Source: Actinomycetota bacterium (GTDB taxonomy: Bacteria; Actinomycetota; Actinomycetes; S36-B12). From it: a DNA stretch of 5,261 nt. Shown here piece by piece: positions 1 to 4,761 of the stretch. The notes beneath the pieces were generated by a model. It was given only the letters and a program-made list of their open reading frames with translations. It did not search any database and had not been told where the DNA came from. Position 1 is the first letter of the stretch. Every line of letters starts with the position of its first letter. The position numbers and the translations under genes were made by a program. The DNA lies in contig WLHM01000111.1 of assembly GCA_009702725.1 (NCBI GenBank), positions 1 through 5,261 of the forward strand, given 5' to 3'.

Positions 1-1251
1 GGGCCATTTGTTGATACCAATCCGTCGGCAGGACTCGACTCGATTGACTCGGCAATTGCGGCTATTAAGGCGGGAAAGCCGATAGTCGTAGTTGATGATG
101 AAGACCGTGAAAATGAGGGCGACTTGATTTTTGCCGCATCGGCTGCGACCCAAGAAAATGTCGCTTTCATGATCCGACATACCTCAGGTTACATCTGTGT
201 CGGTATGAGCGGCGAGGTTCTTGACCGCTTAGGGCTACCGCCGATGACCGCGGTGAATGAAGATCGCAAAGGTACCGCTTACGCGGTGTCGGTCGATGCG
301 CGTGACGTTGAGAGCACCGGCATCTCGGCGGTTGATCGAGCACGAACGATTCGGGTGCTTGCGGATACGTCTACCGATGCTTCTGACTTAACACGTCCGG
401 GTCATGTGATGCCACTTCGCGCTGTCGAAGGTGGAGTATTGCGGCGCGCTGGTCACACCGAAGCCGCCGTGGATCTCGCCAAATTAGCCGATCTTTCCCC
501 GGCTGGCGCCTTGTGTGAATTAGTGAATGATGACGGAACAATGATGCGGGCACCAGATTGTCGTCGATTCGCTGATGAGCACGGGCTCGTGATGGTTTCC
601 ATTGCTGACCTGATTAAGTTCCGGCGCCGCACTGAGAAACAGGTCAGACGTGTAGCGACCACCAAGCTACCAACTGAGTTCGGCGATTTCATTGCGGTGG
701 GTTACAGCAGCGAGTTAGATGGGTCTGAGCACGTGGCACTGGTGGTTGGTGATATCTCAGATGGCGAGAATGTTCTTGTTCGAGTGCACTCCGAGTGCTT
801 GACCGGAGATGTATTCGGGTCCTTGCGCTGCGACTGCGGTCCGCAACTGCACGGGGCAATGCAAAAGATTTCCGATGAAGGTCGCGGAGTGGTTCTCTAC
901 GTGAAGGGCCATGAAGGCCGGGGGATAGGGCTACTTCATAAATTACGCGCCTATGGGCTACAAGATGCAGGGCGCGATACCGTAGACGCGAATTTAGATC
1001 TAGGTCTACCAATTGATTCACGGGACTACGGCACAGGTGCGCAGATCCTTGCTGATCTTGGTATCAAGTCAATGCGGTTGTTAACAAATAACCCAGCCAA
1101 GCGGGCCGGGCTTGAGGGTTATGGCTTGTCCATTACCGAGCGGGTTCCGATGGAGATTGATGCGAACGATCACAATGTTGCGTACCTGCACACTAAGGCT
1201 GAGCGGATGGGTCACACTTTGATCTTCGAGGCGCAGGAGAACACTCCATGA
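1..1251 (+). CDS. ribBA: Bifunctional 3,4-dihydroxy-2-butanone-4-phosphate synthase / GTP cyclohydrolase II, 5' end missing
   Basis: RibBA catalyses both entry reactions of riboflavin synthesis in the cytoplasm. Ribulose 5-phosphate gives dihydroxybutanone phosphate plus formate, and GTP gives the diaminopyrimidine precursor. The frame is open from base 1 with no ATG, GTG or TTG before an internal TTG at 124, which falls inside a conserved motif, so the true start lies upstream of the window; 416 codons are visible. The N-terminal synthase domain shows DDEDRENEGD (residues 32-41), RPGH (132-135) and GHTEA (151-155), matching the acidic and histidine active-site motifs. The C-terminal cyclohydrolase domain (about 205-400) carries the three zinc cysteines C266, C277 and C279, GHEGRGIGL (303-311) and LLTNNPAKR (360-368). 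Both halves look intact, so both activities are expected. Its stop overlaps the ribH start in ATGA, which suggests translational coupling. No FMN riboswitch can be assessed because the upstream region is absent. Confidence 0.97.
   Translation, partial: GPFVDTNPSAGLDSIDSAIAAIKAGKPIVVVDDEDRENEGDLIFAASAATQENVAFMIRHTSGYICVGMSGEVLDRLGLPPMTAVNEDRKGTAYAVSVDARDVESTGISAVDRARTIRVLADTSTDASDLTRPGHVMPLRAVEGGVLRRAGHTEAAVDLAKLADLSPAGALCELVNDDGTMMRAPDCRRFADEHGLVMVSIADLIKFRRRTEKQVRRVATTKLPTEFGDFIAVGYSSELDGSEHVALVVGDISDGENVLVRVHSECLTGDVFGSLRCDCGPQLHGAMQKISDEGRGVVLYVKGHEGRGIGLLHKLRAYGLQDAGRDTVDANLDLGLPIDSRDYGTGAQILADLGIKSMRLLTNNPAKRAGLEGYGLSITERVPMEIDANDHNVAYLHTKAERMGHTLIFEAQENTP
1235..1239 (+). promoter_or_regulatory. 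Shine-Dalgarno site of ribH inside the ribBA 3' end
   Basis: AGGAG lies 8 bases before the ATG of ribH, within the last codons of ribBA. It supports the ATG at 1248 as the ribH start and, with the ATGA overlap, coupled translation of the two riboflavin genes. Confidence 0.75.
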
Positions 1252-1721
1252 GCGGTGCCGGATCCCCAGGCTTGCAGCCAAGCGGCGAAGGAATTCGGTT
1301 GGCAATTATCGCTGCTTCGTGGCATGAGAATGTGATGACGGGTCTAATCGCAGGTGCCAGCCGCGCATGCGCTGCGGCCGGAGCGGAGGCTACGGTCATT
1401 CGCGTAGCCGGATCTTTCGAATTGCCGGTGGTGGCCAAAGCTTGTGCGTTATCTGGGAAATTCGATGCTCTGGTTGCCCTCGGTGTAGTTATCCGTGGCG
1501 GCACTCCGCATTTTGAATTTGTCTGTGACGCCGCAACGGCCGGGCTGAACCGGGTGGCACTTGACCACCTGATTCCTGTCGGCTTCGGCCTGCTCACCTG
1601 TGATACGGAGGCCCAGGCGATTGATCGTGCGGGGCTACCTGCATCCAGCGAGGATAAAGGCGCCGAGGCAGCCGGGGCGGCCATTACAACAGCAATTACC
1701 CTGCGCGATCTCTTCGCTTAG
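1248..1721 (+). CDS. ribH: 6,7-dimethyl-8-ribityllumazine synthase
   Basis: Lumazine synthase condenses the RibBA-derived dihydroxybutanone phosphate with the ribityl-aminouracil intermediate, the step before riboflavin synthase. At 157 aa it has the usual family length. The family motifs occur in order: a short loop around W25 after the first strand (LAIIAASW), GSFELP (55-60), ALGVVIRGGTPHFEF (77-91) with R83 and the catalytic-site H88, and DRAGLPASSEDKGAEA (126-141). The HFEF stretch replaces the commoner HFDY, which is conservative. Such proteins normally assemble as pentamers or 60-subunit shells; that is family knowledge, not visible here. The ATG start has a good Shine-Dalgarno sequence 8 bases upstream and overlaps the ribBA stop by 4 bases. 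The pair is clearly one transcription unit, and the product of RibBA is the direct substrate of RibH. Confidence 0.97.
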   Translation: MSGAGSPGLQPSGEGIRLAIIAASWHENVMTGLIAGASRACAAAGAEATVIRVAGSFELPVVAKACALSGKFDALVALGVVIRGGTPHFEFVCDAATAGLNRVALDHLIPVGFGLLTCDTEAQAIDRAGLPASSEDKGAEAAGAAITTAITLRDLFA

Positions 1722-1730
1722 GCGGCGCCA

Positions 1731-1736
1731 TAGGCT
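1731..1736 (+). promoter_or_regulatory. Candidate -10 element for a leaderless hisE transcript
   Basis: TAGGCT fits the actinobacterial TAnnnT -10 pattern and ends exactly 6 bases before the hisE GTG. Transcription would therefore begin on the first base of the start codon. The GGGAGG between them abuts the GTG and is too close to work as its Shine-Dalgarno site, which makes a leaderless start attractive. No convincing -35 hexamer is seen. hisE could also, or instead, be served by read-through from ribH. Confidence 0.45.
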
Positions 1737-1742
1737 AGGGAG

Positions 1743-2006
1743 GTGAAAACCTTCGATGACCTCTACGCCGAGTTGGCGCGTAAAATCTCCCACCAGGACG
1801 TGAACTCAGGCACGGTTAAGCTGATGGACCAAGGTGTGCATGCTGTCGGCAAGAAGGTAGTAGAGGAAGCCGCCGAGGCTTGGATGGCGGCGGAGTATGA
1901 AGGCCAAGAGCGCACCGCCGAAGAGATCGCACAGTTGCTCTACCACATTCAGGTGTTGATGCTAGTTAGTAAAGTCAGCCTCGACGATGTTTATCGGCGG
2001 CTGTGA
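1743..2006 (+). CDS. hisE: Phosphoribosyl-ATP pyrophosphatase
   Basis: HisE hydrolyses phosphoribosyl-ATP to phosphoribosyl-AMP and pyrophosphate, the second step of histidine synthesis. The 87-aa product is a stand-alone MazG-like all-alpha domain, not fused to the HisI cyclohydrolase. The metal-binding acidic helices are visible: KKVVEEAAEAW (37-47, with E41, E42, E45) and AEEIAQLLYHIQVLM (59-73). In the second helix Q64 stands where many HisE proteins have Asp; I recall the same in mycobacterial HisE, so I read it as a lineage trait. GTG is the only usable start, since an in-frame TAG lies at 1731-1733 and no other start codon follows it. It gives the N-terminus VKTFDDLYAEL, like actinobacterial relatives. 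It follows ribH after 21 bases, and its TGA overlaps the hisG ATG by one base (TGATG), so it is coupled to the enzyme that makes its substrate. Confidence 0.95.
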   Translation: MKTFDDLYAELARKISHQDVNSGTVKLMDQGVHAVGKKVVEEAAEAWMAAEYEGQERTAEEIAQLLYHIQVLMLVSKVSLDDVYRRL

Positions 2007-2857
2007 TGACGATGCTGAGAATCGCTGTTCCGAACAAAGGGCAACTTGCCGAGCCAGCCCGGGCGATGCTTACCGAGGCGGGCTATCTGCGAAAAGGCGG
2101 GCTGCGAGATCTATTCGTCAGTGACGCTGACAACGACGTCGAGTTCTACTTCTTGCGGCCGAAAGATATTGCTATCTACGTCGGTGAGGGCGCTTTAGAT
2201 TTAGGAATCACCGGCCGTGACATGCTGCTGGACTCCGGTTCGATCGCCGAGGAGGTTCTAGCATTGGGATTTGCGCCATCGAGTTTTCACTTCGCAGCGC
2301 CAATCGGCACCGCAAAGTCGCCCGCAGACTTAGCGGGGCTCCGTATAGCAACTTCGTACTCGGGATTACTTGATTCTTGGCTCAGCGAGCACGGTGTTGC
2401 GGCACGAGTGGTTCGCCTTGATGGTGCAGTCGAGAATGCGGTGGCCCTAGGTGTCGCCGATGCCATTGCCGATGTCGTAGCCACCGGAGCCACGATCAAG
2501 CGTGCTGGTCTTGAGCTAGTAGGCGAACCGTTACTCCTCTCCGAAGCCTTATTGATCCAGCGCCGCGATGCGCAAGTGAATCCAGCTGTTGAAACGTTCA
2601 TTCGTCGTCTAAATGGAGTCATGGTCGCGCGCTCATATGTTCTTGTTGACTACGATATTCGGACAGAGTCGCTTGAAAATGCATGTGCAATTACACCTGG
2701 CATAGAGTCACCGACGATTTCTTCATTGCATGACCCTAATTGGCGGGCCGTGCGCGCGATGGTGCCAACTGCTGATGTGCACCGGGTAATGGATGAGCTG
2801 TATGACCTAGGGGCTCGCGGAATCCTGGTAACCGATATCCACGCTTGCCGCCTTTAG
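2006..2857 (+). CDS. hisG: ATP phosphoribosyltransferase, long form
   Basis: HisG joins ATP and PRPP to form phosphoribosyl-ATP, the committed and feedback-controlled first step of histidine synthesis. The 283-aa length and C-terminal extension mark the long, homohexameric form that does not need HisZ. Seen in order: LRIAVPNKGQL (4-14), FLRPKDIAIYV (49-59), LGITGRD (66-72), LDGAVE (138-143), and the PRPP-binding loop GVADAIADVVATGAT (149-163). The C-terminal regulatory, histidine-binding ACT-like domain runs from about 213 to 283 and includes ESPTI (234-238) and VMDELYDLGARGIL (261-274). Three in-frame starts are packed together: GTG 2003, ATG 2006 and ATG 2012. I chose ATG 2006 because it forms TGATG with the hisE stop; ATG 2012 gives the MLRIAVPNKG start seen in relatives and is a real alternative. 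The gene ends against the opposing SseB-family gene, with 4 shared bases. Confidence 0.96.
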   Translation: MTMLRIAVPNKGQLAEPARAMLTEAGYLRKGGLRDLFVSDADNDVEFYFLRPKDIAIYVGEGALDLGITGRDMLLDSGSIAEEVLALGFAPSSFHFAAPIGTAKSPADLAGLRIATSYSGLLDSWLSEHGVAARVVRLDGAVENAVALGVADAIADVVATGATIKRAGLELVGEPLLLSEALLIQRRDAQVNPAVETFIRRLNGVMVARSYVLVDYDIRTESLENACAITPGIESPTISSLHDPNWRAVRAMVPTADVHRVMDELYDLGARGILVTDIHACRL

Positions 2858-3282
2858 TCCGCAGCTGCTAGTTCATCGAGGGCAATACCGGTCACGACGT
2901 AGCGCTTCGGCCCAGCTACATCAATAACAAGTGCACTGGCTCCGTCGGCGATCGCTGATTGCGCTGCTTCAGTGCCGAGCACCGGCACCGGCCGCGCCGC
3001 TGGATCCCAAACCGCGAGTGAGTCGACTCCGGTGAACGCTAGCAAGCCTTTTTGTCCAGCATCGTTGATCATCGACACAGCCGCCAGGTGACTGCTTTTG
3101 TCGGTGCCGTCGGCGCTGGTCTCGTCGGCAATGGCTACCACCGCCACCAAAAGTCGACTGGATTTCAAGTGTGCGATCAATGAAGGCGTTGGTGAAATCA
3201 GTTCAGTTCGCAACTCTAAATCCGGTGAGCCATCATCATCGGCGAACGCCGGTCGCGCCAACTTCTTGCCCCCCGATGTCAT
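2854..3282 (-). CDS. SseB-family protein of unknown function
   Basis: This 142-aa soluble protein on the minus strand resembles the SseB N-terminal-like domain proteins of Actinobacteria. It has no signal peptide or membrane helix. The core runs from SRLLVAVVAIADE (about residues 42-54) through an acidic, variable loop and SHLAAVSMINDAGQKGLLAFTGVDSLAVWDPAARPVPV to SALVIDVAGPKRYVV near the end. The phrase FTGVDSLAVWDPAARPVPV is the most diagnostic, matching the usual pattern of a Phe-Thr strand followed by a WDP-ARPVP turn. The N-terminal 30 residues are charged and probably disordered. The role of these proteins in Actinobacteria is unknown to me; the name comes from a Salmonella secretion-system gene, and no such system is present here. 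The ATG has no visible Shine-Dalgarno site but has a -10-like hexamer 6 bases upstream. It diverges from the transporter gene and converges on hisG. Confidence 0.8.
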   Translation of the reverse strand: MTSGGKKLARPAFADDDGSPDLELRTELISPTPSLIAHLKSSRLLVAVVAIADETSADGTDKSSHLAAVSMINDAGQKGLLAFTGVDSLAVWDPAARPVPVLGTEAAQSAIADGASALVIDVAGPKRYVVTGIALDELAAAD

Positions 3283-3288
3283 GGCGTG

Positions 3289-3294
3289 AGGGTA
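3289..3294 (-). promoter_or_regulatory. Candidate -10 element for a leaderless SseB-family transcript
   Basis: Read on the minus strand, TACCCT is followed by exactly 6 bases (CACGCC) and then the ATG of the SseB-family gene. This is the same TAnnnT-N6-start geometry as before hisE. No ribosome binding site lies in front of this ATG, so initiation on a leaderless mRNA is the simplest reading. No clear -35 box is seen; any would fall inside the first codons of the divergent transporter gene. Confidence 0.45.
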
Positions 3295-3313
3295 CGGGTG
3301 GAGTATTCAGCAA

Positions 3314-4510
3314 GTGATCTCACCCCAAGAACCTCCTGCACGGGTGCCGTTGGCCTTTGCTCCTATGGTCGGCCTGGTCTTAGTAGCGGCCAATCTGCGG
3401 GCGGCAGTTTCAAGTGTTCCCGAAGTAATTGTTGATATTCGTGCAGAACTGGGCTGGAATGACGTAGCGCTTGGGGCGCTCACCACTATCCCGGTGCTTT
3501 GCATGGGGGTTTTTGCACTTGCGGTGCCGGCGGTTTCGAACCGGTTCGGGCGCGGCCGCACGGTGGCCATTGCCCTTGGTATCTTGGTTTGCGCTCTGCT
3601 CATGCGCCTTTTGGGGGCTGTGCCGGGGGTTTTGTATGTCTCCGCGTTTCTCGCCGGGGTTGGCATCGCCTTAGCCGCCGGTTTGGTACCCGGCATCGTT
3701 CGGGAGCGAGTGCCCGATGCGTTTGGCCGTGCAACCGGTATCTGGAGTGCGGTATTAATGCTGGGGGCTGGGATCGGCGGAGCTCTCACGGTACCAATCG
3801 CCATCTGGACACATTCTTGGACTATCGCCCTGGCTTTTTGGGCTATTCCAGCGCTGGTTGCCCTGATCGGCTGGATCGTTATTGAGCGGCCCACCGGGGG
3901 TCATGAGCGGGCGCCGACCTCGACGGTGCGGCTAAGAGCCCTGCCTTGGCGCAACAAAACCGCCTGGGCATTGACCATGTTTTTGTCCTTAAATTCAGTC
4001 ATTTTCTACAGCACCGTGGCCTGGCTTGCTGCCTCATATGACGAACGGGGCTGGGATCAGGCCGCCGGTGGTGGACTATTTGGATTATTGACGGTAGCTA
4101 TGGTGGCTGCCGCGTTCGTCTTACCCCCATTGGCTGACCGAACTAGATTTCGCCGCTCCATTTACTCCTTCGTGGTGTTTATTAGCTCGGTAGCGCTGCT
4201 TTTGATTGGGCTAGCGCCCGGCTTCTTCACCGCTGGGGTGCTTATTGTTGGCGGGATCGGACTAGGCGGCACTTTTGCCCTTGGATTAGTGCTGCTTAGC
4301 GAATATTCAGAAGACGCGGCCGCGGCCGCCCGGCTAACCGCCATGGCTTTTTTCGTCAGTTACAGCCTGGCCGCCCTCGGGCCACTGCTATCCGGGTTGA
4401 TTTTGCAGCTCTGGGATTCTTGGCCAATGGTCTATGAATTCTTAGCCGCTGTGGGCCTAGTCCAACTCTTAACCGTGCTCCCTTTGAAGCGCGGTGTATT
4501 GATTCGCTGA
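3314..4510 (+). CDS. MFS transporter, CynX/NimT family
   Basis: This is a 398-aa integral membrane protein with about 12 hydrophobic helices in two halves, joined by a polar cytoplasmic loop at about residues 191-215. The first helix carries NLRAAVSSVPEVI (27-39), matching the NLRxAxxSVxP signature of the CynX/NimT subfamily. TTIPVLCMGVFALAVP (57-72) fits the family's second helix, and NRFGRGRTV (76-84) is the motif-A-like loop between helices 2 and 3. Family members have been linked to cyanate, 2-nitroimidazole or other small-anion transport, but most are uncharacterised and I cannot assign a substrate. GTG 3314 is the first start after an in-frame TGA at 3287. GGTGGAG (3297-3303) may be its ribosome site, although its 10-base spacing is long. 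The gene is full length with no frameshift. An alanine run (335-339) comes from repeated GC-rich codons near 4315-4330. Confidence 0.9.
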   Translation: MISPQEPPARVPLAFAPMVGLVLVAANLRAAVSSVPEVIVDIRAELGWNDVALGALTTIPVLCMGVFALAVPAVSNRFGRGRTVAIALGILVCALLMRLLGAVPGVLYVSAFLAGVGIALAAGLVPGIVRERVPDAFGRATGIWSAVLMLGAGIGGALTVPIAIWTHSWTIALAFWAIPALVALIGWIVIERPTGGHERAPTSTVRLRALPWRNKTAWALTMFLSLNSVIFYSTVAWLAASYDERGWDQAAGGGLFGLLTVAMVAAAFVLPPLADRTRFRRSIYSFVVFISSVALLLIGLAPGFFTAGVLIVGGIGLGGTFALGLVLLSEYSEDAAAAARLTAMAFFVSYSLAALGPLLSGLILQLWDSWPMVYEFLAAVGLVQLLTVLPLKRGVLIR

Positions 4511-4533
4511 CGGGCTGGTACGCTTCTCCTGAT

Positions 4534-4555
4534 TGATCGGGCCTTGGCCAGATCA
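4534..4555 (+). terminator. Inverted repeat after the transporter gene, possible terminator
   Basis: A 22-base dyad starts 24 bases after the MFS stop: TGATC, one unpaired G, GGCC, TT, GGCC, one unpaired A, GATCA. In RNA it would form a hairpin of about 8-9 pairs with one internal mismatch and a small loop. No T-tract follows, so it is not a textbook intrinsic terminator. U-less hairpins are often proposed as terminators in actinobacteria, but the symmetry would also suit an operator upstream of infC. Confidence 0.4.
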
Positions 4556-4562
4556 TGCAAGC

Positions 4563-4576
4563 GGAGCCTCGGCTCC
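4563..4576 (+). other. Small GC-rich hairpin in the infC upstream region
   Basis: GGAGC and GCTCC enclose the four bases CTCG, giving a compact 5-pair stem-loop. An alternative outer pairing of AGCGG (4560-4564) with CCGCT (4587-4591) is also possible. It may reinforce the preceding inverted repeat as part of a transporter terminator. No other signal supports a function. Confidence 0.3.
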
Positions 4577-4660
4577 CACCCGTGCACCGCTGGCTGTTCG
4601 CGAGTAGTTGGCTCAGCTGGTTAAAAAGGTGCCTCGGGTCATGTGCTCAACTGAGCGCTG

Positions 4661-4666
4661 TAATTT
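4661..4666 (+). promoter_or_regulatory. Weak candidate -10 element for infC
   Basis: TAATTT fits TAnnnT and is the most AT-rich such hexamer in the leader. It predicts a transcript start near 4673 and a leader of about 90 bases that would include the 4690-4715 hairpin. No matching -35 box is present at 16-18 bases. A second TAnnnT (TACGCT, 4519-4524) would give a leader of about 230 bases, so the promoter position is unsettled. Confidence 0.25.
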
Positions 4667-4689
4667 GGCGCCTTGTTTTGCCGTGCCGA

Positions 4690-4715
4690 GACCTCCGTGC
4701 GCCGCGCCGGAGGTC
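4690..4715 (+). promoter_or_regulatory. Strong leader hairpin with an anti-Shine-Dalgarno arm before infC
   Basis: GACCTCCG (4690-4697) pairs perfectly with CGGAGGTC (4708-4715), an 8-bp GC-rich stem. Three further pairs (GCG with CGC) are possible inside the 10-base loop after a bulged T. No T-run follows, so it is unlikely to be an intrinsic terminator. The right arm contains GGAGG, the same core as the infC ribosome site, and the left arm contains its complement CCTCC. The hairpin could therefore keep the CCTCC arm away from the true ribosome site, or the two sites could compete for it. Confidence 0.65.
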
Positions 4716-4752
4716 ACTGTGGTTTCCGGGGTAGATCAGCCCACTACAGCTT

Positions 4753-4757
4753 GGAGG
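4753..4757 (+). promoter_or_regulatory. Shine-Dalgarno site of infC, decides the ATC start
   Basis: GGAGG ends 4 bases before the ATC at 4762. It is the only strong ribosome site between the in-frame stop at 4732-4734 and the conserved IF3 N-terminus. Its position supports ATC as the start even though no ATG, GTG or TTG is available there. The spacing is slightly short. Confidence 0.7.
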
Positions 4758-4761
4758 CACC

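Larger units (their letters stand above)
4511..4761 (+). promoter_or_regulatory. infC upstream region and probable 5' leader
   Basis: These 251 bases separate the transporter stop from the IF3 start and contain no gene I can support. From left to right they hold an inverted repeat (4534-4555), a small hairpin (4563-4576), a short inverted repeat GCTCAACTGAGC (4645-4656), a weak -10-like TAATTT (4661-4666), a strong hairpin (4690-4715) and the infC ribosome site (4753-4757). The spacing and structure fit a promoter plus structured leader for the usual infC-rpmI-rplT operon, whose later genes would lie beyond the window. I do not recognise a named RNA family here. The region is not the L20 leader as I know it from Firmicutes, though I cannot exclude a divergent version. 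Confidence 0.6.

Noticed and set aside
124..126. TTG as a possible ribBA start.
   Set aside because: It falls directly after the conserved DDEDRENEGD active-site motif, and the upstream reading frame is clearly homologous, so the gene is simply cut by the window edge.
1193..1684. 163-codon open frame on the minus strand opposite ribH.
   Set aside because: It is antisense to a clear lumazine synthase gene, its product is an Ala/Ser/Pro-rich low-complexity sequence with no family resemblance, and such frames arise from codon bias.
3499..3885. 128-codon plus-strand frame inside the transporter gene, rich in Gly and Cys.
   Set aside because: It lies wholly within the transporter in another frame, and its composition is typical of an out-of-frame reading of GC-rich DNA.
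3307..3894. 195-codon open frame on the minus strand opposite the transporter.
   Set aside because: The translation is a Thr/Ala/Pro/Arg-rich shadow of hydrophobic transporter codons. It also overlaps the divergent promoter spacer, and no domain is recognisable.
4315..4332. GCGGCCGCGGCCGCC repeat.
   Set aside because: It encodes an alanine run inside the transporter and is a short GC-rich codon repeat, not a functional DNA repeat.
4605..4640. tRNA-like stretch: CTCAGCTGGTTA resembles a bacterial tRNA D-arm.
   Set aside because: The bases after it (AAAAAGG) do not complete the D-stem, no T-arm GGTTCGA-type sequence follows at the right distance, and no 7-bp acceptor stem is found. Chance similarity is more likely than a tRNA or tRNA remnant.
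4690..4715. Reading the strong hairpin as an intrinsic terminator or attenuator.
   Set aside because: The bases after the stem (ACTGTGGTTTCC) contain no T-tract, so a translational or structural role is more plausible than intrinsic termination.
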